Below, one piece after another: positions 1 to 6,845 of a stretch of 64,000 bases of DNA; position 1 is the first letter of the stretch; every line of letters begins with the position of its first letter. Source of the stretch: Blautia coccoides (GTDB lineage: Bacteria > Bacillota > Clostridia > Lachnospirales > Lachnospiraceae); the NCBI RefSeq assembly GCF_034355335.1, contig NZ_CP136422.1, forward strand, positions 5,740,501 through 5,804,500, written 5' to 3'. The translations under genes were made by a program, and so were the position numbers. The notes beneath the pieces were generated by a model. The model searched no databases, was not told the origin of the DNA, and saw nothing but the letters and a program-made list of their open reading frames with translations.

Positions 1-548
1 TCCTCCACCTGTATCTGGATCTGCTTTTTTTCTGCCTTCTCATATATGCTGTTCACTGCCTGTAAAAGAGTTGGCTTTATATCCGCATCTTTCCCCTCAA
101 AAGTAATGACATCCTGCTCCAGGCGCACCATCTTCAGAAGGGAATTGAGTACCCACTGTATTTTTTCTGTCTGGCGGCGCAGCTTCTCCAGAAAATGTTT
201 CCTCTGCTCTTCGGAGAGCTTCTGGTTTTCCAGTATTTCACCGTACATCCTTACATTGGCAAGGGGTGTCTTCAACTGGTGGGACATATTAGAGACCAGC
301 ATTTTAACCTGTTCCTTTTCCCTGCTTGCCCCTGACATTTCCAGATCCTGCCGCTCCTGCAGCCTTCTGGCTTTATAGGACAACGCGGACAAAGGCCCCT
401 CCTTTAAGTCCGATATAGTGACCGGCTTTGCGCTTAGGATCTCATCCATCATTCGGTCAATTTCCCGGTACATTTTCCTTGATCTGTACCGCTCCCACAG
501 AGCAAAACCGATACAGAGGACTGCGATTCCCAGTAATACTGCCTCCAT
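1..548 (-). CDS. Sensor histidine kinase, partial (C-terminus beyond window)
   Basis: This is the N-terminal part of a membrane-associated histidine kinase that would autophosphorylate and pass phosphate to the regulator encoded just upstream. The frame opens at ATG 548-546, one base after the regulator stop, with GGAG upstream. It encodes one N-terminal hydrophobic segment (residues ~3-16), a basic stretch, and a HisKA dimerisation domain with the H-box SHQLKTP. The frame is still open at base 1, so the ATPase domain lies outside the window. The tight spacing says it is translated together with the regulator. The stimulus cannot be inferred. Confidence 0.9.
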   Translation of the reverse strand, partial: MEAVLLGIAVLCIGFALWERYRSRKMYREIDRMMDEILSAKPVTISDLKEGPLSALSYKARRLQERQDLEMSGASREKEQVKMLVSNMSHQLKTPLANVRMYGEILENQKLSEEQRKHFLEKLRRQTEKIQWVLNSLLKMVRLEQDVITFEGKDADIKPTLLQAVNSIYEKAEKKQIQIQVE

Positions 549-549
549 A

Positions 550-1221
550 TCATATCTCCTTCCATATATAACCCATCCCACGGATATTCCTGATAAATAC
601 CGGCTCATCCGGATCGTCCTCTATTTTCCGGCGAAGGCGGCGGATATTTACAGATACTGCATTCTCGTCCACAAAACGTCCTTCGCTGTCCCAGACATGA
701 GCCAAAATCTGCTCCTTGCTGACAATCCGGCCTTTGTTGTCTATCAGATAGGTGAGAAGCCTGTACTCTACTGTGCTTAAAGATATCTCCCTGTCACCAC
801 GCAGCACACGGCAGGTACTCCTGTCTATGTAAAATCCATTAGAAAACCGGATAAATTCCGCATCTTTACGCTTTAACTGCTTCTTTATCCTGGTTTTTAA
901 AACTGCCAGGGAAAATGGCTTTGACATATAATCATCCGCGCCTGTCTCCAGGGCCTGTATCTCGTCCATTTCCGTATCCCGGGCTGTCAGCATCAGTACC
1001 GGAACCTGACTGGTCTTTCTCACTTCCCGGCAGAACCCGTAGCCTGTTCCATCGGGCAGATTACAATCTAAGATAATAAAATCCGGACACGATTCCCGGA
1101 ATTTTTTAAGGCCCTCCTCCATTGTGGATGCACAGATAACCTGGTATCCCTCACTCTCCATAGAAAATGCCAGCCCCTCCAGCAGGTCCTGGTCATCCTC
1201 CACTATCAGCAATTTATTCAT
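550..1221 (-). CDS. OmpR/PhoB-family response regulator
   Basis: DNA-binding response regulator of 223 residues. The receiver domain (~1-118) has acidic residues EDD near the start, the phospho-acceptor Asp at about residue 52 (ILDCNLPDG), a conserved T (LTARD) and K (SKPF). A C-terminal winged helix (~130-223) has the typical SVNIRRLRRKI recognition helix and RGMGY wing. The start ATG at 1221 is chosen because AGGAGG lies 8 bases upstream; a longer frame to 1281 has no such site. It forms a two-gene operon with the kinase at 548. Targets are unknown. Confidence 0.95.
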   Translation of the reverse strand: MNKLLIVEDDQDLLEGLAFSMESEGYQVICASTMEEGLKKFRESCPDFIILDCNLPDGTGYGFCREVRKTSQVPVLMLTARDTEMDEIQALETGADDYMSKPFSLAVLKTRIKKQLKRKDAEFIRFSNGFYIDRSTCRVLRGDREISLSTVEYRLLTYLIDNKGRIVSKEQILAHVWDSEGRFVDENAVSVNIRRLRRKIEDDPDEPVFIRNIRGMGYIWKEI

Positions 1222-1416
1222 TCTGCTTTCCTCCTGACAGCTCATATAAAAAATTAACTTATACCCTAAATGGCATCCCATAACTTATACAGCAGCAAGA
1301 GCTGCACTATAATGTATTTTCCGTTACTATCCACAGAACGCTGTTTCTGCAGGGCTGTAAACAGCATACATTTTCCATCAGTATAGCAAAAAAGGGCAGA
1401 AAATGCACTTGTTTCC

Positions 1417-1440
1417 TTTCATGGAGTATACTCCATGAAA
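1417..1440. promoter_or_regulatory. Perfect 24-bp palindrome, candidate MerR-type operator
   Basis: The 24 bases are identical to their reverse complement, with core ATGGAGTATACTCCAT. The GGAGT-AT-ACTCC layout resembles operators of MerR-family regulators such as ZntR. It sits 17 bp upstream of the -35 box of the nhaC promoter. A MerR-family gene lies at the other end of this cluster (5405-6556). Binding by that protein is inference. Confidence 0.6.
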
Positions 1441-1456
1441 TCTGTCTTTTTGCTTG

Positions 1457-1485
1457 TTGACATTGGTTTTACAGGCTATGATAAT
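1457..1485 (+). promoter_or_regulatory. Predicted sigma-A promoter for nhaC-fmdA
   Basis: TTGACA at 1457-1462 and GATAAT at 1480-1485 are separated by 17 bp. The box lies about 165 bp before the nhaC start and just after the 24-bp palindrome. Confidence 0.6.
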
Positions 1486-1650
1486 CTTAATTCATCAAAA
1501 GCTGAAACCCCTCTGCGGCAGCCAGCGCGATATGGAGCAGAATGCTCCGTATCTGTGCATCGCGAAGCGTGTTACTGTTCACAGAACTGCGCTTTCTGCA
1601 GGGCTATGAAGAATAACATATGTTTCAGTAAGAATGGAGGAAAAAGATTT

Positions 1651-3099
1651 ATGAATGCAAAAGAGAAAGTAAAGAAAGAGCCTACCCTGCTTCTGGCTCT
1701 GACCCCGGTGGTGCTGACTGTCATCATCCTGATTTTTTCCGTATCTGTGCTGAAGGTGGATGTACAGGTTCCGCTTATTCTCGGCACCTGCATCACTGCC
1801 TTTATCGCTATCGTCTTTCTGGGTTACACCTGGCAGGACCTGGAAGATGGTGCCGTTGAGTCCCTAAAAAGCATTATGCAGGCTGTCCTGCTGCTGATCA
1901 TCATCGGCGCTACTATCGGAACCTGGATCGTAGGCGGCGTTGTTCCCGCCCTTGTATACTACGGATTGCAGATACTCACCCCTGCTTTCTTCCTGGTAGC
2001 CTGTATGATCCTGTGCAGTATTGTCTCCCTGGCCGCAGGCGGGTCCTGGGCTACTGTGGGCACCATCGGCATTGCCCTTGTGGGGATCGCAAAGGGCCTG
2101 GATATCCCGGTAGGTCTGGCCGGCGGTGCCATTATCTCCGGTGCTTACTTCGGTGATAAAATGTCACCTCTGTCTGATACCACGAACCTGTCCGCTGCCA
2201 TTGCAGGCGCAAAGCTCACAGACCATATCAAACATATGATGTACACCACAGCCATAGCCTATGGCATTTCCATTGTAGGCTTCGGCATCATTGGCTTCCG
2301 TTTCGCCGGGCAGGAACTGGACCATGGCCAGATCAACGGCATTTTGGATGCTCTGGCTTCCAACTATAATATCACTCCCTGGCTGCTGCTGGTACCTGTC
2401 ATCGTAATTGCCCTGATCGCCCTTAAAGTCCCTGCCATTCCCGGCCTCTTTGCAGGAACCGTGCTCGGTATGCTCTGCGGTGTTATCTTCCAGCATCAGG
2501 ATTTATCCATCGTGTTCAACGCAGTGCAAAACGGCGTTGTCGTTGAGACAGGCCATGCCATGGTGGATGAGCTTCTCACCAGAGGAGGCCTCATGAGCAT
2601 GATGTGGACAGTTTCCCTGATCATCTGTGCCCTGTCCTTCGGCGGTATCCTGGAGTGCACAGGCATGATGAGTGTTATCGCCAATAAACTGCTGGAATTT
2701 GCCAAGAGCACCGGCTCACTTGTGCTTGTCACTATTATCTCTGCCCTGTTCTGCAACGTCCTCCTGGGAGACCACTGTATCGCCATTGCCATTCCGGGAA
2801 GAATGTTCAAGGACGAATACCGGAAACGCGGCCTGGCTCCCCGGAACCTCTCCCGGGTGCTGGAAGACGCCGGAACCGTTACCTCACCGCTCATTCCCTG
2901 GAATACCTGCGGTGCCACCATGTCCGGCTTCCTGGGTGTGCCTACACTGACTTATCTGCCCTACTGCTTCTTTAATATCCTTTGTCCTGTTATCTCAGCC
3001 ATTTTCGGCTTTACGGGGCTGACGATCATGAAGCTTGAGGATGACCCTTCCTCGGACCAGTATGTAGAGAAAAAAGGGAAACATCTTGTTAAAGAATAA
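1651..3099 (+). CDS. nhaC: NhaC-family Na+/H+ antiporter
   Basis: Integral membrane antiporter of 482 residues, typical of the NhaC family, expected to exchange Na+ (or a carboxylate, as in MleN relatives) against protons. It has about 11-12 hydrophobic segments and the family signatures GGSWATVGT and YFGDKMSPLSDTTN, and a late LGDHCIAIAIPG segment. Start ATG 1651 has GGAGG 10 bases upstream; an upstream in-frame extension to 1435 runs through repeat and promoter sequence and is rejected. The amidase gene follows after 26 bp, so the two are co-transcribed. Its pairing with an amidase and a HisD-like enzyme suggests a role in uptake for a catabolic route rather than only pH homeostasis; that is inference. 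Confidence 0.85.
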   Translation: MNAKEKVKKEPTLLLALTPVVLTVIILIFSVSVLKVDVQVPLILGTCITAFIAIVFLGYTWQDLEDGAVESLKSIMQAVLLLIIIGATIGTWIVGGVVPALVYYGLQILTPAFFLVACMILCSIVSLAAGGSWATVGTIGIALVGIAKGLDIPVGLAGGAIISGAYFGDKMSPLSDTTNLSAAIAGAKLTDHIKHMMYTTAIAYGISIVGFGIIGFRFAGQELDHGQINGILDALASNYNITPWLLLVPVIVIALIALKVPAIPGLFAGTVLGMLCGVIFQHQDLSIVFNAVQNGVVVETGHAMVDELLTRGGLMSMMWTVSLIICALSFGGILECTGMMSVIANKLLEFAKSTGSLVLVTIISALFCNVLLGDHCIAIAIPGRMFKDEYRKRGLAPRNLSRVLEDAGTVTSPLIPWNTCGATMSGFLGVPTLTYLPYCFFNILCPVISAIFGFTGLTIMKLEDDPSSDQYVEKKGKHLVKE

Positions 3100-3125
3100 A
3101 AATGTTTATTTTCTGGAGGAACTTT

Positions 3126-4025
3126 ATGAAAAATCTAAACCGGGACCAAGTGATCTATACAATGAGCAGAGAACACCGCCCTGTTCTCACAGTAAAAAGC
3201 GGTGAAACAGTCACAGTACATACCTATGACTGTTTTAAAGACAGACTGGTCCCAGAAGACAGCTCCTTTGATTCTCTGCTCTTTGATGAGTTAAATCCCG
3301 CCACCGGCCCAATCTTCGTGGAGGATGCCAAACCGGGGGATACCCTAAGAGCTGACATACTGGATATCTCTCTTGCACCTTTAGGGGTAACAGAGATCGA
3401 CCCCGAGTTCGGCTGCCTTGCCAAACTCGTAAAAAAACCTGTTGTCAAACGGCTCCCTGTAGAAAACAAAAAGATCATCTTTAGTCCCAAACTGTCCCTT
3501 GACTTAAAACCCATGATCGGTGTCATCGGCGTAGCTCCGGCAGACCGGGACATCCCCACAGATACTCCTGACTCCCACGGCGGCAATATGGACTGCACAC
3601 AGATCAAAACAGGTGCCAGCGTATATTTCCCCGTATCTGCAAAAGGCGCCCTTTTATCCCTGGGAGATCTGCACGCCTGTATGGGCGACGGGGAGATTGG
3701 CGGCTGCGGTGTGGAAATCGCGGGTGAAGTCACTTTAAAGCTCACTGTCATTCCCGCTTACCAGAAACCCTACCCTGTTGTTGTCACGGATAAAGAGGTC
3801 ATGGCTGTGGCCTCCTGCAAAACTGTGGATGAGGCATGGCAAAAGGCAGTGGAATACCTGCACGACTACATGGTATCCGAGACAGAACTGACCTCTGATG
3901 AGGCTGTCATGCTGCAGTCCATCGCAGCCGACTTATCCATCTGTCAGACTGTAAACCCCAACAAAACCGTACGCATGTCCATCCCCCTAAAATATCTGGA
4001 GGCATACGGATACCGTCAGAAATAA
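3126..4025 (+). CDS. Acetamidase/formamidase family protein
   Basis: Protein of 299 residues of the FmdA_AmdA family, metal-dependent cytoplasmic amidases that release ammonia from formamide, acetamide or similar small amides. Family features are the TGPIFVEDAKPGD motif near residue 60-75, the HGGNMDC motif, and the LGDLHACMGDGEI segment with acidic and His residues at the presumed active site. Start ATG 3126 has GGAGG 8 bases upstream. It is 26 bp after nhaC and ~70 bp before the HisD-like gene. The substrate is unknown; the neighbours suggest an amide made or imported in the same pathway. Confidence 0.88.
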   Translation: MKNLNRDQVIYTMSREHRPVLTVKSGETVTVHTYDCFKDRLVPEDSSFDSLLFDELNPATGPIFVEDAKPGDTLRADILDISLAPLGVTEIDPEFGCLAKLVKKPVVKRLPVENKKIIFSPKLSLDLKPMIGVIGVAPADRDIPTDTPDSHGGNMDCTQIKTGASVYFPVSAKGALLSLGDLHACMGDGEIGGCGVEIAGEVTLKLTVIPAYQKPYPVVVTDKEVMAVASCKTVDEAWQKAVEYLHDYMVSETELTSDEAVMLQSIAADLSICQTVNPNKTVRMSIPLKYLEAYGYRQK

Positions 4026-4030
4026 TCTGC

Positions 4031-4060
4031 TTGCCAAAGCATTTCCCTCTCTTGTATACT
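4031..4060 (+). promoter_or_regulatory. Possible internal promoter for the hisD-like gene
   Basis: TTGCCA (4031-4036), an 18-bp spacer and TATACT (4055-4060) lie in the short gap after the amidase, 35 bp before the TTG start. Confidence 0.4.
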
Positions 4061-4094
4061 GGTTATAAGAACCATCTGCAAGGGAGGGATTTTT

Positions 4095-5360
4095 TTGGAA
4101 TATCTGAAAAAAGCAAAGCCCGCGGACCGTCAGAGACAGCAGGATCTGGAAGCTGAGGTACACGCCATTATCAGAGATGTGTCCGCGCGGGGAGACAGGG
4201 CTTTGATCGAATACAATACACAGTTTGACGGAAATACGCGCACCAGTCTGCGCATTTCACCTGAAGAGATCAGACGGGCTTACAATCTCACTTCCCCGGA
4301 ACTGATCCGTGATCTGAAGGTCACGGCACAGCGTCTGGAGGATTTTGCCTTAAAGCAGAAGGCATCCCTCCATGGGTTCAGCGACTATGAGATATCCCCC
4401 GGCATTTTTCTGGGGCAAAAGATCATACCGGTTGATTCCTGCTGCTGTTATGTTCCCGGCGGCGGATACCCCCTGTACTCCACCGCCCTGATGATGGGCA
4501 TCACCGCCCGGACAGCCGATGTGAGAAGAATTGCCATGTGCACGCCTGCTGTGAACGGGACAGACAGCGTACATCCCTCCACTCTGGTAGCTATGGATAT
4601 TGCCGGGATCCACGAAATCTACGCCCTGAGCGGTGCCCATGCCATAGCCGCCTTTGCCTGCGGAACAGAACAGATACAGCCTGTGGATATGATCGTAGGC
4701 CCCGGCAACCAGTATGTGACGGAGGCCAAACGCCAGTGTTATGGGCGTATCGGCATTGACTTTCTGGCCGGCCCCAGTGAAATTCTTGTGATCGCAGACC
4801 GGGAGGCTGACCCCTGCTGTATAGCGGCTGACCTGCTCTCGGAATCGGAACACGATCCCCAGTCCATCGCACGGCTGATCACCACAGACAGAGAACTTGG
4901 CCTTGAAGTTATCCGCCAGGTGGAAATGCAGCTCCCTGAACTTGAAACGGAGGACATTGCTTCTGCAGCCTGGAACCTGTGCGGCGAGGTCATACTGGCG
5001 GACTCCCTGGATGAGGCGTGCAGTCTGGCCAATGCATTTGCACCGGAACACCTGGTGCTGCATTTTGCTGACGCTGAGACCCATACCGATGGATTCAAGA
5101 ATTACGGCTCTCTCTTTATTGGAAAATATTCCGCTGTTGTATACAGCGACTATGTAAACGGCATCAATCATACTCTTCCCACGGGAAAGGCGGCCCGGTA
5201 CAGCGGCGGCGTCTGGATCGGCACATTTTCCAGAGTCTGCACGACCCAGCGCCTGACTAAGGAGGCGGCACAGCAGATTTCAGCCCTGGCCTCACACCTG
5301 GCAGAGGGAGAAGGCTTCCCCGGCCATGCAAACGCGGCGTCCATGCGGATGAAATCCTGA
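4095..5360 (+). CDS. Histidinol dehydrogenase family protein
   Basis: NAD-dependent zinc dehydrogenase of the HisD family, 421 residues, full length. It shows the cofactor region GGGYPLYST, VGPGNQYV and FLAGPSE, the catalytic pair PEHL, the segment SDYVNGINHTLPTG and the C-terminal HANAASMR. The zinc-ligand position usually written SQAEHG reads SESEHD here, so the ligand Gln is a Glu. Translation starts at TTG 4095 behind AGGGAGGG. No other his gene is nearby; it follows an antiporter and an amidase. HisD homologues outside his operons can oxidise other alcohols (for example sulfopropanediol in the HpsN group), so a non-histidine substrate is plausible but unproven. Confidence 0.85.
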   Translation: MEYLKKAKPADRQRQQDLEAEVHAIIRDVSARGDRALIEYNTQFDGNTRTSLRISPEEIRRAYNLTSPELIRDLKVTAQRLEDFALKQKASLHGFSDYEISPGIFLGQKIIPVDSCCCYVPGGGYPLYSTALMMGITARTADVRRIAMCTPAVNGTDSVHPSTLVAMDIAGIHEIYALSGAHAIAAFACGTEQIQPVDMIVGPGNQYVTEAKRQCYGRIGIDFLAGPSEILVIADREADPCCIAADLLSESEHDPQSIARLITTDRELGLEVIRQVEMQLPELETEDIASAAWNLCGEVILADSLDEACSLANAFAPEHLVLHFADAETHTDGFKNYGSLFIGKYSAVVYSDYVNGINHTLPTGKAARYSGGVWIGTFSRVCTTQRLTKEAAQQISALASHLAEGEGFPGHANAASMRMKS

Positions 5361-5383
5361 CAATCTTATCTCACAACATAACA

Positions 5384-5434
5384 GACAGGCCAATACCCGG
5401 GGCGTCACCCTTCCCGGTTATTGGCCTGTCTTTT
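5384..5434. terminator. Bidirectional terminator between hisD-like and merR-like genes
   Basis: Arms GACAGGCCAATA (5384-5395) and TATTGGCCTGTC (5419-5430) pair perfectly and are followed by TTTT on the plus strand. The right arm overlaps the last codons of the convergent MerR-like gene. Confidence 0.85.
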
Positions 5435-6556
5435 GCTCTCGTACAACAGAAGCTGGTTTTCTTTTCCCACTTCCACAGGGCAGTCAATGGTTCGCTCCTT
5501 GACAAGAGCGTATCCCTTTTCCCTGATATCTCCGAGAAACTGTCTTTTATCAAAAAACCGTTCTCTGTCTTTTCCTGAAAAATAGCACCCTATCATCTCC
5601 CCATTTTCCTTCAGATATTCAGCCATCCTGCCCGGCAGGGATTCGCCTCGCCTCACCTTACAGTAATTGGAGCTGAAATAGTCGATGAACAGATCCACGC
5701 TCTCTTTCTTTAACGGATAATTTCCGCTGCCGTCAGCCAGATACAGGATATCCAGATCCAGCTTCAGATACTCGATCCGTTCTTTATACATTCTTAGCAC
5801 CTGAGGGTAACGGTCTGTGATGATGAACAGCACGCGGTTCTCTATCTTTCTGAAATGTGTATATAAATAAAAAAATTCATTGATATCTGTCTCCATGACT
5901 ACCCGGTCATAGAGCTGCAGCCCGGAAACACGGTGGAGGAGAAAATTATAGCTTCTCTGCAGCATGGTCACCACAGAAGCCGGAAGGTCTTTGTATTTTT
6001 CCCGTTCCAGGTCCGCGCCGCCGTCCGACTCATCCGCCGCTCCCGGAGACAGGACGATCCCGTCACTGATCTCCAGGGCATATCCGCAGGAACAGGTCAG
6101 TTTTCCGTTATAGATGTACCTGCTGTTCATCTGTACCTGCTCCACGGCAAATGCCTCCTGGCAGAAGGGACAGCGCAGGTATTCCAGTGCCTTCAGAGGA
6201 ACCCCTACCAGAACCTTGTCTCCGGCAGTCTCAATGGTGAAGGATTTTTCCTCCTCCTCTATGCGGATGATTTCCTCTTTGATATTCTCAATCTCCCCGC
6301 GCAGGGATTTTTTCTTTTTGTCCAGGAGTATGAGGTATTCGGCGATCTCCTGAGGCTCCACCCAGTTGGAAGTACGTCTGAGAGACAGAACCTTCTGGAT
6401 CTCTTTCAGCAGAAATCCCATTTCCTTCAGCTTATGTATCCAGCGGATGTCCTCAATACTGTCCCCGCTGAAATCATACAGATTCCCATGCCTTCCTGGG
6501 ACGATAAGACCCAGCTCCATGTAATAGCGTATGGTATCCTGAGATATATGCAGCAA
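5405..6556 (-). CDS. MerR-family regulator fused to zinc-ribbon and methyltransferase-like domain
   Basis: The first part is a MerR winged helix (DTIRYY and the following wing), then a coiled-coil-rich linker (~85-120). A CPFC...CSCG four-cysteine module (~130-165) looks like a zinc ribbon. The C-terminal half (~190-375) resembles a class I methyltransferase: LADGSGNYPLKKESVDLF corresponds to the usual acidic, 'LPF..SFD' strand region and ENGEMIGCYF to the strand after the helix. The glycine-rich SAM loop is not recognisable (VLFIITDRYP), so catalysis is doubtful. The open frame continues upstream to a TGA at 6587-6589 and encodes IKIGEVSKLL, the normal MerR N-terminus, but has no ATG; TTG 6556 would cut the first helix. 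A good promoter lies at 6694-6722. Target genes are unknown; the adjacent cluster or the divergent aldolase are candidates. Confidence 0.8.
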   Translation of the reverse strand: MLHISQDTIRYYMELGLIVPGRHGNLYDFSGDSIEDIRWIHKLKEMGFLLKEIQKVLSLRRTSNWVEPQEIAEYLILLDKKKKSLRGEIENIKEEIIRIEEEEKSFTIETAGDKVLVGVPLKALEYLRCPFCQEAFAVEQVQMNSRYIYNGKLTCSCGYALEISDGIVLSPGAADESDGGADLEREKYKDLPASVVTMLQRSYNFLLHRVSGLQLYDRVVMETDINEFFYLYTHFRKIENRVLFIITDRYPQVLRMYKERIEYLKLDLDILYLADGSGNYPLKKESVDLFIDYFSSNYCKVRRGESLPGRMAEYLKENGEMIGCYFSGKDRERFFDKRQFLGDIREKGYALVKERTIDCPVEVGKENQLLLYESKRQANNREG

Positions 6557-6595
6557 TTTTGAAACTTCACCTATTTTGATACAGCCTCACCTCTT

Positions 6596-6700
6596 TCCCA
6601 CTTGGCTCGTTGCGCCCATTATATTGTGAACTACGTTCCCAATCTTTTGCAGTCGCCAAATGTGAGCTAGCTCCCACTTGGCTCGTTGCGCCCATTATAT
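6596..6700. repeat. 29-bp direct repeat carrying a -10 box
   Basis: Bases 6596-6624 and 6672-6700 are identical over 29 bp, spaced 76 bp start to start. Read on the minus strand each begins with an ATATAAT -10 hexamer. A palindrome GAGCTAGCTC (6664-6673) lies between them. The pair forms the 5' leader of the MerR-like gene. Confidence 0.8.
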
Positions 6701-6722
6701 CAACAAAAACGGACATTTTCAA
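6694..6722 (-). promoter_or_regulatory. Promoter for the MerR-like gene
   Basis: On the minus strand TTGAAA (6722-6717), 17-bp spacer, TATAAT (6699-6694). The -10 is part of the second 29-bp repeat. The other repeat copy has TATAAT (6623-6618) but no convincing -35. Confidence 0.75.
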
Positions 6723-6731
6723 CGAAATGAT

Positions 6732-6759
6732 TTGTTTTTCCGGGAAAGTGTGATAGAAT
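6732..6759 (+). promoter_or_regulatory. Promoter for threonine aldolase gene
   Basis: TTGTTT (6732-6737), 16-bp spacer and TAGAAT (6754-6759) with an extended TGA before the -10. It is divergent from, and within 40 bp of, the MerR-like gene promoter. Confidence 0.55.
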
Positions 6760-6845
6760 GTAGCTTGAAACAGCAGCATGTCATTTTGAGTCTTATATAC
6801 AGACTCCGAATGCGGATTGAACTACAGGAAAAGGGGATTTTTGCC

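Larger units (their letters stand above)
1322..1632. repeat. Pair of diverged ~60-bp repeats flanking the nhaC promoter region
   Basis: Bases ~1322-1383 and ~1572-1632 are related: both run GTTACT-(A/G)-T(C/T)CACAGAAC, share TTTCTGCAGGGCT, and end in TTTC(C)AT/TTTCAGTA-like sequence. The second copy is preceded by TGTGCATCGCGAAGCG, which recurs at about 21,642. The second copy can fold GTTACTGTTC against GAAGAATAAC. These look like members of a dispersed, hairpin-forming intergenic family. Together with the palindrome at 1417 they fill the 430-bp gap between the regulator and nhaC. Confidence 0.55.

Noticed and set aside
1435..1650. N-terminal extension of the NhaC protein
   Set aside because: It crosses the promoter and a dispersed repeat; ATG 1651 has a proper ribosome site and the family length.
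6567..6779. 70-codon minus-strand frame over the 29-bp repeats
   Set aside because: It overlaps the two promoters and its internal similarity only reflects the DNA repeat.
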